Source: Mrakia gelida (Eukaryota; Basidiomycota; Tremellomycetes; Cystofilobasidiales; Mrakiaceae). From it: a DNA stretch of 64,000 nucleotides. The stretch lies in NCBI GenBank assembly GCA_024345305.1, contig BRON01000001.1:992001-1056000 (forward strand). The letters are read 5' to 3'. Positions 37,492 to 49,579 of the stretch are shown piece after piece. A program made the position numbers and the translations under genes. The notes under the pieces are model-generated. The model was given only the letters and a program-made list of their open reading frames with translations. It was not told where the DNA came from and did no database searches. Every line of letters starts with the position of its first letter. Within the stretch, counting starts at the first letter, position 1.

Positions 37492-39283
37492 ATGTCCGCT
37501 GCCATGAGTCGCTTCGGTCTTTGCTCTTCGCTTCGAGCGTCGAATCCTTCTTCCTCCTCCTCCCCGTCCTCGTTGAGCTTCCTCCTTCCTCCTTCCTGCC
37601 TCCTCCTCCATCGGCTCCCCTCTTCTTCAACCTCCCCCATCTCCAATCGAGCCTACTCCACCACCATCTCCTCAAGACCTACTCCCATCTCCACCACCTC
37701 ATCAAAACGATCGCTCTCTACGAGTCCTTCCTCGTTCGCTACTCCTCCAACGTCGAACTCCACGAGCGACATGCTTCGGGACACGGCGAACCAGAAGCGT
37801 GAACGAGATGCCCAGCAGAGTACGTTCATCCGAGACTGGGCTGCGATGCAGGACACCAAGGAAGGCAAGAAGAGGATCAAGACATATTCACTTGGAGTAG
37901 GAGGTCAATTCCGAAGACGTCGTCTCTCTCCCTTCCTCAACACGAACCCTGCCTCTGACCAGATCCTTCGCGTTTGGACTTTTTTTTTCAGTCTGGTACA
38001 ACCCCGACAGCTGGACCTCCCACTTCCGAACCTCGCTCAGTCCATCAGCGCTCGTCACCAGGATTCGAATGGACTTCAACAACTGGATGAGCATCAACAG
38101 CGAGTGCGTCCCTCTCCTCCTTCTTCGACTTCAGCTCGTCGCTCCGTCGTCCTTCCCTCCCTCTCCCTCTCTCTCTGAACCGTCGTGAGATGAGAGCTTG
38201 CACGGACTAACTCTTGCCCCCTTCTCCTCAGCCTCCAACGCTCCCTCGGTCGTACGGAACCAGCAGAGCAGAAGCTAGGTCTGTTCCCTTGGACGGCTGA
38301 GTACAAGCTTCAGATCAAGAACAGGGACGCCGTCCTTGCTCAGGTCCAGAAGGCGTACGATAAGTTCAGGGTCGTGGAAATCAGGTTCGTCTTCTCTCTC
38401 TGTGTCTCGTCTTGCGCCGTTTGAGATTGGGGTCGTCGGGACGGGGCGAACGAAGGGAAAGGGAACGGACGCGTTCGAGCGACTGACTGCGAACGAGCAA
38501 GACTGACTTCTTCTCATCCGCTGCTTCTTCCTCGCCAGATGCGACACAAAAGAAAACATCGACGAAGTCTCCCTTTCGTCGGCCAACAAGGAGCTGATCA
38601 AAAAGTTCAAGGACCCAAGACGGAACCAGAAGTTCGTCACAGCGAAATGGGAGAGGACGATGGATCATGGTGCGTCTCAATCTCCGCTATTCTTTCTTTT
38701 CCTTCTTTCTCTTCCGAGAACTTTTCTCTTCTTCTAGAAGAAGAGAGCTTTCTGGTGGATGCATCGAGCGGGTTTGGGTCAAACTCGACGGTCGAGCACG
38801 GACGACTCGAATTCGACCTCGAACCTGAAGCTGACTCGCTTTCTCCCTCCCTCCTTCCCTCGCATTTCACAACGTGCCTTACAAACAGCCAAACCCAAGA
38901 TCATCTCCTTGGTCAACTCACCCTTCTTGCCGCAGCTGAACTTGTCTTCTCGGACCATGCTCGTCGAGCTTGATTTCCAGGAGGTGAGTCGTTCGCGTTC
39001 GCGTTTTCCTTGCCTAGCTCCCTTCTCCTCTCCTTCCATTTCCCTCTTCTCCCACCCACCCACCCCCACCCACTCGTCGCTGACTGACTTCTCGTCCTCT
39101 TCCGCGCTTCTCTTCTTGCTCGTGCAGAAAATCACCCTCAAGGGCCAGGTCATCGATCAACGAACCAAGACGACGGTACTGTTCGAGCAGAGGAGCTGGA
39201 GCGAGAAGGACGACGAGTGGAAGGTGAGGAAGAGAAACGTTCAGAAGGATCCCTTTGGGTTGATGGAACTGGGGCGGGAGTAG
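37492..39283 (+). CDS. Mitochondrial Mba1/mL45-like protein (Tim44-like domain), tentative
   Basis: The N-terminus is Ser/Arg-rich with no acidic residues and includes NRAYSTTISSRP, a good mitochondrial presequence. After it come RDTANQKRERDAQQSTFIRD, WYNPDSWTSHFRTSLSPSAL, a linker RTEPAEQKLGLFPWTAEYKL, and a C-terminal half with AKPKIISLVNSPFLPQLNLS then MLVELDFQEKITLKGQVIDQ. The last segment (aspects: KP-IIS-NS, hydrophobic strand, Q-L-x-G) fits the Tim44-like fold of Mba1/mL45, which attaches mitoribosomes to the inner membrane for co-translational insertion. The first intron must use the donor GGTCAATT-type site at 37912 to reach the WYNPD frame. Family identity is from pattern memory and is moderate. 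Confidence 0.65.
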
Positions 39284-39467
39284 TGCGTGGGTGGGTGGCT
39301 GAGGAGGAGGGGAGGGGAGGCACGTCGATCGATGGGGGTTTGTTCAGCACGTTTTATTTCCCTCTTGGGGATGGTCCGAAAGGCGAGGAGGGGAAGATGG
39401 GTGTCTTCATGCGAGAGGTGGAAGGTCGGATGCGCGAACGTTGTTGGGTGGGCTGGGTTGAGTTGGG

Positions 39468-39980
39468 ATGGCTTTGAAGAAGTCTCAGTCTGCGGCGAGA
39501 ACGAGCGAGGAGACGAAGGGTCGTCGAACTCCTCGGTGAGTTTCTTCTCTTCCTCTGCCCCCATCTCAAGTGTTTCCATACATCATCTCGAATGCTGAGA
39601 CTTCTCTTCATCCACTTCCTCTCTTCCCAAATCTCAACCAGCACAGAGAACCGAATTTGTCGTTGACTTTTTCGACTTCGCCTTCGCCCCCCCGCTCTCT
39701 CTCTCGTTCAACAAAGCCGCCTCGATCCCTCTTCGGCCCACGACGACCGCGTTTTCTTCCTATCGTTGGCAATAGGCTGAGCTATGCACACATCTACTGA
39801 TTGGCAGATGTTTCGGAGAAACTGCGAAGGGGGAGAAGGAGAAGGGTACGAGCTCTCGTTGACCTCCGCTCGAGACGTTCGACGCGTCGCTGATCGTGCT
39901 TCCGTTTCTCATTTTCTCATCCAGCCGTTCTTCTCGCCTTCAACACAAGCTTTCTGATTCTTGGTGTCGCTCGCTCTAAA
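39468..39980 (+). CDS. Small membrane-protein candidate, 3' end unresolved
   Basis: Three exons in agreeing phases (39468-39535, 39808-39845, 39925-39980) give 54 codons: MALKKSQSAARTSEETKGRR, then CFGETAKGEKEK, then a hydrophobic helix AVLLAFNTSFLILGVARSK. The basic N-terminus followed by one helix resembles tail-anchored or small mitochondrial proteins. The second intron carries the palindrome and branch site GACGCGTCGCTGAT. After a GTGAGT donor at 39981 the next exon starts at 40091 (EFAQVISLPFFGYRQ) or at 40153 (GG then stop); the unspliced frame of the first choice stops at 40349-40351, overlapping the start of the next gene. I do not recognise the family. Confidence 0.4.
39881..39894 (+). 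promoter_or_regulatory. Intronic palindrome fused to branch site (representative copy)
   Basis: The sequence GACGCGTCGCTGAT joins the eight-base palindrome to the CTGAT branch site of an intron. The same composite, with CTGAC or CTGAT, recurs in many introns of this window on both strands; other clear copies of the palindrome are at 3965, 8409, 11913, 12115, 28807, 30652, 31332, 59166 and 59858. Confidence 0.6.
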
Positions 39981-40347
39981 GTGAGTCCTCATCGCTCAAA
40001 TTTGATCTTCCCTCGCTCGTCGACGAAACAAAATCAACACACAACACGCACCCCCTCTCCCCTCCTCCTTCTCTTTTCCAACTCACTCAGGAGTTCGCCC
40101 AGGTTATCTCACTTCCCTTCTTCGGATACCGCCAGTGTACACAGTGGTGCAGGGCTGAGTCGCGACCCCCCCTTTCTCGAAGAGAAGGTCTGCCCTTTCC
40201 CAATCTGCTCCCTCTTTTCGTCTTCTCCCTCAACCCCTTCCCTCCCTCCCTCTCGTCGTCTTCTCCCTCAACCGCTTCCCTCCCTCCCCTTCGCCTCCTC
40301 CGTCCCCCTACCCTACCCTACTCCTCCCCTCCTCCTCCTCCCTCAAG

Positions 40348-41565
40348 ATGATGGTCTTCACTCCCGCCGCCGGGGCTGTTCGTGAGTCGCTTTCGACTCC
40401 CTTTCTCGTTCGCGACGAGCTCGATCCCGTTCCTTCGCTGACCCCCTTCTTTTTCGCTTCCCTTCTCTTCTTCGCTCCCCACTCTCCTCCTCGTCCTCTC
40501 CAGTCGCCACTACCGCTTGGTCGACTCCATACATGGGCTATCCCGGGGGTCTCAAAACCATCCAGACCGCCTACACCTTCTCACTCAAAGACTGCAAGCT
40601 GTACTGCCAGTCTTTCAACGACGCTCGGGCTGAGACCTGCATTGGAGTCCAGTGGGCGACGGACACCAAGGTGAATGGGATCCTTCGAGCTCGAGCTTGA
40701 AGCAAGACGCGACCGACGATGACTGAGCCCTCCCTCCCTCCTCTCTCTCTCTTGAATAGAAATGCAAGACCTACGAGTACAACACAAGTGGAGTCCTCCA
40801 CTGCGATTCTCTCTACGAGATGACGTGGCTCGAGACCTGTCTTCCTGGTCTTTATCGATCTCCCGGAGGAGTTTGCACCCAGGGTTCGTCGTCTTTCTTT
40901 TCGTTTCCTTCTCCCCTCCCATGTTTCTCGTCGGCGGCCCCTCTCTTACCCCCCCTTTCCCCCTCTCTCCTTTCCGTCCCTCTCAGCCGTCAACCCCACC
41001 TGCGGTCCCGTTCCCTCCGTCTCGAAGAAGCGAGGATTGACTCTCGACGCCCGAATCCAAAGCGGCGAGACTCTCTGCATCGAGCCTGGTTACTCTCCTT
41101 GCCCCGTTGGAGAGAAGGGTGGATTCGAGTGTGTAAACACCGATAGCGACCTCTGGTCTTGTGGAGGATGCACCTACGCTGGGATCTCTGGACAGGACTG
41201 CACCTCCATCGCTGGATCGAACGCTGTCTCGTGTCAGGAGGTGAGTCGTCGCGAGCTCTTCCTCTTCGTTTCTCCTCGTTGGATCTTTCGAGACTTCTGC
41301 TGACTATCTTTTCTCTCTCCTCGCTCGTTTCTTTCTCGTGCTCGTAGGGTAAATGTGTCGTCGGCACGTCTCTTCACCTCTCCCTTCCTCTTCTCTCGCT
41401 TTCGTCTCGACGCGCCGACTGACCTCCTCCCCCTCCCTCTTCGTTCCGCTTCCAGACTCCTGCCAATCCGACTACACCCTCGGAGCCGACAAGTCCTTCT
41501 GCTCTCGAAACAAGAACGTTCCCGCCGTCAAGAGGAGGAACCCCAACCCTCACCTCAGAGCTTAG
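40348..41565 (+). CDS. Cys-rich secreted-type protein with C-terminal CPL1-like domain
   Basis: The C-terminal part has the Cys pattern of the CPL1-like domain found in basidiomycete secreted proteins: PCPVGEKGGFECVNTDSDLW, SCGGCTYAGISGQDCTSIAG, SNAVSCQEGKCVVDSCQSDY and TLGADKSFCSRN. The domain is named after a secreted Cryptococcus protein. The N-terminal half (DCKLYCQSFNDARAETCIGV to LETCLPGLYRSP) has spaced cysteines reminiscent of a PAN/apple module, which is only a suggestion. The first exon is short (MMVFTPAAGAV) and only weakly like a signal peptide, so the true start may be upstream. To keep the Cys frame the gene needs a 16-nt exon (41348-41363) that ends in a GC donor. Ends KRRNPNPHLRA. 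Confidence 0.8.
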
Positions 41566-42016
41566 GTAGACTTCCTTTTCGCTCTCGCTCCAGTTCGCGT
41601 CGTGCTCCGTCCTTTACCCCCCTTCGTTCGATTCTGCGGTTCTGCCTCGGTTCTCCTTTTTAGAGTTTCGTTTCGCTCGCCTTTAGATGATACATAGTCT
41701 GCTCTCCTCGTCATTCTCTATCTCTCTCATACCCACACTCTTTTGTTCTCGCTTTTCCTACCCCATTGATAAAGTAGTTCCTCGCAGCTCGAGTCTCTTT
41801 CTCGCTTTATACAACGACTCGTTGCTGCTACTGTTTCGAGAGTTCGTGAAAGGGTCATGACGATGATCGAGAGTAGCTAAGGGGATACATATGTGTACGG
41901 TGTGACGAACGAACGAAGAGCATAGACGAGACGAGACGAGGAGGAAAGGACGACATCCAGACGACGGATCAGAGCGAATCTAGGTAGCGTAGCGACGAAA
42001 CTAGGTGGGATCCTAT
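41566..42016. other. Convergent 3' UTR region (CPL1-like / F-box)
   Basis: About 450 bp between opposing stop codons, T/C-rich on the left and GA-rich on the right. No gene, repeat or RNA was recognised. Confidence 0.5.
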
Positions 42017-45000
42017 TCAAAGCTTCTTCTTGGGCACCATATGGAGGTACTTGTTATATTCCCACTGCTTCGGAGGTCGAAGAGGCGGAAGAGGAAGCAC
42101 AGATGAAAGGGGAGGGAAGAAGGAACGAACGAACGACGGTCAGCGACGCGGTAAAGGGAGGACGAGAGAGGGGAACGAGACGGTGAACTCACAGAATCCG
42201 CATCAGCACCAGAATGATCGAAGTTGGGATCCACTTGGGCGAGAGCTGACTGGTAAGCTGATTCGGATTTGAATCAATCGACGAGTCCGTTTCCGTGGCA
42301 AGAAGTCGACGAGCTGCTGGTCGAGGAGGAGGAGGCGAAGGGACTTGACCCGTTGGAGAAGGGACAGGGAGTGGTTGTTGTTGGTGGCGAGGGTTTGAGG
42401 AGATGATTTCCCTGTGGATCGAGAGCGAGATGCAGAGACTTGTCAGTCGAGACGAACGGAGGATCGAGCGAGAGACGAAGACGCGAATCAACTCACCTTC
42501 GAAGGCCCAGCCGAGTTCTTGACCTCCTCGTACTCCATCGGACATCTCTCTCCAAAGAAGACCGGCGTTCCGTCTTGGTTAGCGAGAGAAGCGAGAGGAG
42601 GGGAAGGAAGAGCGAGCGAGGGAGGGGAGAGGAGGGGAGGTCGACCGGTTTCGTCGTCGTCGGGGATCCTTTGCGTCGGGACGAGGAACTCGGGAGCTTG
42701 TTTCCTGGCGGACCAGCCACTCTCGTATCCTAATTCGAGAGGAACAGAAGAGGGTAGATGGCTCAGCGATCATCGAGAGAGGAGGAGATAAGGAATGACG
42801 AAGGAACGACGCGACTGACCTTGGCTTCCAAGCTCACTGAACGAGTCCCTCCAGACTCCAACGAGACGAGAGTCCTGGTGGAGGTAGCCTCGGTATATCC
42901 ACTTGCTCTTGTGAAGAGCGTTGGCCTGCGAACGAAGATGAGGCCGATCAGCTCTTCCGAGAAGCCCACCAACCGCTTCGAACGAGGGACGAGAGAAGAG
43001 AGAAAGCGAGCTCACAGTGTACTCCTTCACCAACGTGATCATCCCATCGTAGGCTCGAACTCTTCCGTAGAATCCTGAGAGCAAGAAGAAGCCGTCAGTC
43101 CTTCGTTCGCGACATCAACGATTCAAACCAAACAGCGAACTCGACTCACTGCACTCGCCCCACTTCCCTCTCCCCCACCCCGTCAACAGCAGCTCCTTCG
43201 CGAACTCCGACCCCTCCTGCTCATCGAAATCCTCCTCCTCCGTCGAGTAGCAAACCTGGTAAGGGTCGGGAGGAGCGTTCGTTGCTGGGTACCCAGCGTT
43301 CAGAGGCGATCCGGATCCACCGAGGAAGCTGATTGGAACTCGAACGACCGTCTCCGAGAGCTGGATCTCTTGAGCTTGTTGGCCGACACCGCCTGGAAGG
43401 AGGGAATAAAGAGGCCACAAGTCAGATGGGAGGAAAGAGACGCGTCGAACAGGAAGGCAGGGAAGAACGAGACTCACCTTCATGAAGACGCGACGACTCG
43501 CCCGCGAGCATCTCCCTGTACCCCGTGAAGTCGAAGAAGCTGTACGACCCATGCCAGATCCCTTCGAGCTTCCCTCTCACTCCTCCAAACGGTCCGAGCT
43601 TGTTCTCCGTCGAGTACGCATCGGTGCAAGCAAGAGCTCGCTGGACGTCGAGGTCGTGATGTTTCGAGTGAAGTTGGATTCGAGGTAGAGATCGGCGAAG
43701 AAGGGATCCGTGATCTTTGTCGTAGTAGACGGGAGGAGGCGGAGGAATGGGAGTGTCGAAGCCTGTGTAGAGGAAGGTGATGGAGAAGGTCGAGGAGTTG
43801 GACGAGGAGGGAGGATCGTCGGGCGACGAAAGGATGGATGGGGTTCGATCGAGCTGGTTGAGGAGACCTGGGATGGCGCTGGAGGAGAGGAGACTATGTT
43901 GGGGAGGGAGGGGAGACGAGCAAGCGAGAGAGAGCAGTCAGCGTCAAGTCGATGAGTGGGTCGAGAAGGAGAAAGGGAAGGAAGCGAGGACGACTCACGG
44001 AGCTCTGATCTTCCAATCCCTCCCGAACCTCGTTATGTCCAACGCTGGCAGAGGCTCTCGACCACCAACGACCGAGCTCGACTGTCGTTCCTTCCCGGAT
44101 CTGCTCGAGATCCTCTTCTGATCCCAAGGAGCGAGGGTGGATTGGTACTGGAAAAGAAAACGAGGACGAAGCGAGACAAGGCCGAGCCCGGATCAGCCGC
44201 CTTCCAAACTCGAGGATTCAAGATCGAGGCGAAGGGAGGCGAGCTGAGAGAAGGTGAAAGACTAACCTTGAAGGGAGCGAGAGCGAAAGGTCGAAGGATG
44301 AAGAGCTTCTCCTCGATCTGGTCGAGAGGTTCGTCTGGAACCGAGGACGCGTCGTCTCCCTCCTCGTTGGCGGCATCGACGAGCGAGCATCGGATCTCGT
44401 GGCCTGAAAGACGGGCAAGTGAGATCAGCCCTTCACTTCTGAGAGTGTTCGAGAAAGTAAAACTCACCCAGTTCATCGAGCCAAGTCCCCAGCAGCACCT
44501 CCATCGCGAGGTCGAGGGTCTCGATCGGGTAGGGTTCAGGCTGAAGGGAGGAAGGCAGGATGACACCCTTGTGGTACTCGAGGATGTAGTTGGGGAGGTC
44601 TCTGCACGACGATGAAAGCGAGGGAAACGGGGAAGAAAGTGAGCTTTCGAACAGAAAGGAAAAGGGAACGAGACGAAGGGAGGGAGGGAAGGGAAACGAC
44701 GAAAGCTCAACGCTCTTAACTCACGCCCAAAGCAACAGATGTCCCAGATTCCTCCCATCGTTCTCCGTGAGCAACAACCACACGGCCAACATATCCCGCC
44801 CCGCCTTCTCCCTCTCCATCTCCCCAGCTCTACTCCAATCGACTCCGTTCTTCTTGAATCCAAGCTGGATGCGTTTCAACAACTTCCACCGCTTCTTCAA
44901 CTCTTTGGCTCCCAGTCTCGCATCCTTCCTCCAGGCTCCTCCGAATCTTCGTTCCGCGGCAGCTGTATCCCAGGTTCGATGGAGGATGGAAGAGTAGAAG

Positions 45001-45182
45001 GAAGGGTTGGAGTGGAACGAGAGGAGGGTTGCGAAAGTTGGGTGAGTGAGGAGGAAGCTGATGAGGTCCGAGGGAGGTCCGGACGTCGAGCTCGAGGAGC
45101 TGGGAGAGCAAGCGACTTCGAGAGCGATCTGGGTTTGAAGTTCGGAGGGGAGGGAGAGCAGGGTGGGGGGTCGTCTAGGCAT
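42017..45182 (-). CDS. F-box-type protein with long C-terminal region
   Basis: The N-terminus MPRRPPTLLSLPSELQTQIA and the following leucine-rich segment FLLTHPTFATLL match an F-box-like start, which would link the protein to Skp1 in a cullin ubiquitin ligase. The rest is long: RFGGAWRKDARLGAKELKKR, LAVWLLLTENDGRNLGHLLL, GIWHGSYSFFDFTGYREML, GFYGRVRAYDGMITLVKEYT and KSKWIYRGYLHQDSRLVGVW. These blocks are conserved-looking and typical of a fungal F-box family with a C-terminal beta-rich domain. The last exons are ambiguous: one set of splices ends WEYNKYLHMVPKKKL (stop 42017), the other ends CPRRSFE (stop 42013). The ATG at 45182 is chosen because it starts directly before the F-box; an in-frame ATG lies further upstream. 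Confidence 0.75.
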
Positions 45183-45871
45183 GGGAGAAGGAGAAGAGAG
45201 AAGGAAGAGAAGGAGACGCTGGTGGTTTGGGTGAGAAGGAAAGGGAGCAAAGAACGAAGGCCGCCAGGCTTCTGTCCTTGATCGAATCGAAGGAACCTTC
45301 CGTTCGGGTTGAAACCGTCCGTTCGCCCTTCTTATTTTTTGATGCTTATCCCCAGACTCGAAAACCACCGAACGGTGGTCGGGCGACGGCGACGGCGATT
45401 TAAACAGATTCTATAGGCCGGCAGCCGTCTCTAACCAGCTTGCTCTCGCTCCCTCCTCCTCAAAACAGCTCGTCTCGTCCTCTTGTCGAACGCGGCGACG
45501 GGATCAACTTCGAACTTGATTAAGGCACACAAGGAAGGAAAGAGAGCCAGCATGGGCACGTTGCTGCCAAGCCCCTCGAGCTCGCATGAAGAGGCGAAGC
45601 GAGATGAGAAGACGAGAGAGATGCAACGTTGTATAGAGGAAGAGGGGGAGCACGAGAGATCAAGAAAGTGTGAGGTTGAGGTCGAGGTGGTACAGATGGG
45701 TGAGGAGAGAAAGAGAGAAGAAGAGGGAGAGTTCGTGAAAGCGTCTAGAGCGAGAGGGGGAAAGAGATAAGTAGGGACTAGATAAAGGGGGCAGGAGCAG
45801 AAGAAATATGAAGGAAGGAGACGACGGCCGAGCGAGCGAGGACGAACACGATGCGAGGGGAGGGAGTTTTT
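45183..45871. other. Intergenic, F-box promoter and Rab-GAP 3' end
   Basis: About 690 bp upstream of the F-box gene and downstream of the TBC gene, both on the minus strand. A patch near 45340-45420 alternates G/C-rich and A-rich segments and may hold the promoter. No further gene was supported. Confidence 0.45.
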
Positions 45872-48800
45872 TTAGTTCCCGTCTGGAGGAGGGACGTCCG
45901 AGGCGGATCCTCTTCGAAGGTTGGACCAGAAGGAACTCTGCGAGGAGCGTTGTTTCGAGGAGTCGGAGGTGTGACTGAGTTCGGCGTAGCTGTGACAAGG
46001 GGAATCGAAGGGGGAGGAGGGAGGGAGTCAGCGACGCAGGAGGAGAGAGGAATGAAGGAATCGCTCGACTCACAGTAGCTTGAACTTGATGAGTTCGGTC
46101 TCCATCTCCTCGTTGGCGATCTTGGACTTGACGAGCTCGTTGACGACCTCGCAGCTGGGGGGAAAGAGAGGGCGGACGGCGAGGGAGGTCAGCTCGAGTC
46201 GACGCGTCGAGAGAAGGGAGGGAACGAGATGCTCACTGCTCCGTGTTCAGGAGAGACATGCTGGACTCGAGTTGTTTTCTGTGAGAACGAGAGATAGTGT
46301 CAGTCACTCTCGAGTGCAAGGAAGAGAGAAGTAACGAAGAAGACGAACACTTGAGCCGAGAGATGTCGGTTCGCCGCTCGAAGTTGGGAGACCTCGTCGG
46401 CGTGGGCGTTCTGGATTCGACAGAGCTCGTCCCACTCCGCTGAGAATCCGTCGAGTTGGAAGGGAGTGCTGAGAAGCAGGGAAGAAGGAGAGGAACTGAG
46501 TCAGCGAAAGCCGAAACGCGTTTGCTCGAACCCGAGGCAAGGAGACTCACATCTGAACGGCGAACGCGTCCTTCACGAAGACATCGGCCAGCCAGACTTC
46601 TTCGGGTGCATCCTCTCCGGTGGGAGTGTCCTCCTTCGGCGACTCCTGTATCCGAGGGAGGGAAGAACAAGAGGTCAGGTCAGCGATACAGTCTTTTTGA
46701 CGACCAGGACTCGACGACCGAGAACGGAGAGCGGGGAACGAACCTTGTAGCAGTCGAAAAGCTCGTTGGAAAGGTACTTGAGGATACCCTCGAACTCCAA
46801 CTTGAGCAGCTGATCCTCGCTCTTGATGAGAAGGGCGAGCGCGAACCTGAAGACGGCCTCGATCCCTTCGGCGAAGACTGAGAGAGACGAGCAAACGAGG
46901 AGTCGAGATATTAGCTTCGGATCACCGAGAGCGCGACGGAGGAGCAGTGAGGACTCACTGATATCGAAGACTCGATAAACGAGGGCGAGTGGGAACCGAT
47001 ACGAGAACAGGGTGAGGAACCACTGGGTGCTGAACATCGACGACTTGACGCCGGAACGGACGAGATGGATGTGGAGAAGCGGTAAGAACTCCTCGATGAG
47101 CCGGTCGAATTGGAAGCTAGCGCCGAACAGAGAAAGGACCGAGAAGATCTGTCAGAAGCTTCGAATTGGAAAGTCGAAGGAACCGTTCGACGCGGAGAGG
47201 GAGAGAGCGACGCGACTCACAGACGAAGCTGAAGACCAGGCATCTCGGGTAGGAAGCACGTCCGCAGACCGTAGGCGTGCATGAGCCTCACGAAGACGCA
47301 GAAAGCCTCTTCATCAGGCATCTGGAAGACGAAGAAGAGAAGGGAAAAGGGCGTAAGGTTTGTGAAATGTCTCGCCGATCCTTACGACGACGGAAGGACT
47401 CGACAGCTCTTCTCGTCTCGAACTCACATTCAGCAGCAGAGCAGCAACGATGAAAGCTGATCCCTGGACGTATCCTACTACTGGGTCGTACCTGCAGGGG
47501 ACGAAGGAGGTGGTCAGCTCGGGCGAGACCTCCCTCGAGAACCAACGGCTCGAGCTGAGTCTGAAACGAGAGCCGAGAGCCGTGGACTCACAAGCTGTAC
47601 GCTCTCACAACATTGAACAGATCGTCCTGACCCCTCCCTCTGTCCTGAGGTGTGTCCTCGTGTTTACTGCTTCCGCTCGGAGGTCCGTTGGGTCGCTGGA
47701 AGAACTTGTGGGAGGGGAAGGTTCGAGCGAGGTCCTTCTGGATGGATTTCTCGTGCGAAGAGGTCTGATGGAGGAGGGTGGAATAAAGAGCTTCCAGTTC
47801 GGGGTCTTTGGAAGAGGACACTGTGAGAGAAGAGACGAGCGGAAGGGTCTTCAGTCAGCTCAGAAAGATGAAACCAAGCTGAGCTCGAGCTCGAGCTCGC
47901 GCAAAGGAGGAGGGGAGGGGTCGAGGACGAACTGAGCTGCCACATCGAGCCTCGTATAACCTGGAGGGAAAAAATGAAGGTCAGCTGGTGTAGCCTGCAT
48001 CAAAGAGAGCTGAGAGAAGAGACTCACGGCTGGGATCCCATGCTGGATAGCTTGAGAGAGCTCGTGAGGTTGAGCTCGAGCTACGGCCTCGTAGTCTGTT
48101 TGTCGATCCGTTTCCCTCGTCGTCAGTTTATCTCTGTTCGACCTTCTGTAGACCCCCAGAAGAAAGCCATAAACTCACCTGATACCACAGCACCCCAGAA
48201 GTCCCAATCTACATCTCCATCTTCCGAAGGTCCAGCCTCAGCGAGCGACTCCTCGACGAGCTCATCGTCCTCCTCCGCCTTCCTGTGCGCCGACTCTTTG
48301 AGCTCTCCCACCAGTGGACTTGAAGCGAACCTCTCCTGAGTGGCGAGACCTTGTAGGATGGAGTGTTCTCCTTGCTTAACGTTGAGGGAGACGACTGAGG
48401 AGCTCCTCTTCTTGTCCTTGGAGGAGGTGAAGAAGGAGGCAGCGACGTCGTAGGAGCTTCGTCTCTTGACCTCGACGGGCGCTACTGGCGTTTTCGGCGA
48501 GGCTGGGAAGGACCAGGAGTCGAAGGTTGGGGAGGTTGGAGATTGGAGGATGGGGAAGTTGGAGGTTGCAGGGGAGTGATGGACTCTTTGGAGGTTGGAG
48601 AGGATGAAGGAGTCTCGATTGGAGGAGGGGGCTGAGGAGGGTGCTGTCGAGGAGTTGAGCGGAGGAGGTCGATGGAAGCTGGGACCGGACGAGTTGGTAG
48701 GGAAGTTGGAGCTTGTAGGGGTTTGATCTTCTTCTTCTGGTGGTGGTGGTGGTGACATGAGGGATACGGCGGAGAAGAGTCCTGCCGACATATCCAAGGG

Positions 48801-49136
48801 GTCGACGGAGCTCTCCATCAGGAAGCTCGTGTCTCCTTCCTCGCCCTCCCCTCCCTCCTCCCCTCCTTCCTTCTGGACCTCCTTCTCCACAGACCCAACT
48901 CGCTCTTCCTCCGCCCTCCACTTCTGAGAGATCTCATCGGGTCCACTCCCGTTCCCAGCTTTCGAGCTCACGGAACCATAGGAGGAGTAGCAAGACAGCT
49001 CGTCTCCATCCGAGTTAGAAGAGAAGAGCATCCCTGGTCGCTTCGCAACGACCCCGTCCAGATGCGATTTTCGATGATGAGAGGAGGAAGGGGAAGAGGG
49101 AAGTCCGATGCTGGCCGGATCGGGAGAGGTCGCCAT
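45872..49136 (-). CDS. TBC-domain Rab GTPase-activating protein (Gyp5/Gyl1-like)
   Basis: The N-terminal 340 residues are disordered and Ser/Pro/Glu-rich. The TBC domain follows: IRGSMWQLISSSSKD, then IQKDLARTFPSHKFF with the arginine finger, YDPVVGYVQGSAFIVAALLL with the glutamine finger (YVQG), MPDEEAFCVFVRLMHAYGLR, then FSTQWFLTLFSYRFPLALVY and VFAEGIEAVFRFALALLIKS. Both catalytic fingers are present, so an active GAP is expected. A coiled coil follows (WDELCRIQNAHADEVSQLRA, CEVVNELVKSKIANEEMETE), as in Gyp5/Gyl1, which act on Rab proteins of the late secretory route and at sites of polarised growth. The subfamily is inferred from domain order; the target Rab is unknown. Confidence 0.9.
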
Positions 49137-49547
49137 TCGTGGGCGAGGAGGGAAGAAGAGGAGGAAGGGGGAGGAGGAGAGTAGCTGGCCGTTAGACTCT
49201 AAAAAGAAGGAAGGAAGCCTTCAAAGTCAATTCGATCGCTTGTTCTTTTTGGTGCGAAACTCTCCGGCTGGCTTGTTTCCGGTAGATATAAGGCTTGAGT
49301 GAGATGCAGGATTTTGGTGCGCACGAGAAACAGCCAGCGAAATAAAAGGACCCGAAGAGAGGAATCGAACAAAGGCGACGCGCCGAATTGGGACGCGGAT
49401 GTTTCGTTCTCCTCTTCGCTGTCCTAGCCTCACGATCTCGGATGTGATTCTGTCCGGATAGCTAGGTATACATATGGATGAAGACGAGATCGAGCCTAAA
49501 ACCCAGGGAAGCAAAAGAGGACGAAGAGAGAAGACCAAGAGCCCAAA

Positions 49548-49579
<32 letters not shown>

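Noticed and set aside
44033..44863. A 276-codon minus frame with many Phe/Ser/Arg residues
   Set aside because: It reads through introns of the F-box gene; conserved blocks of that gene require splicing into another frame.
47880..47905. Repeats of GAGCTC (also near 19860)
   Set aside because: Short low-complexity self-complementary runs in introns; no array or spacer structure, so not CRISPR or a mobile element.
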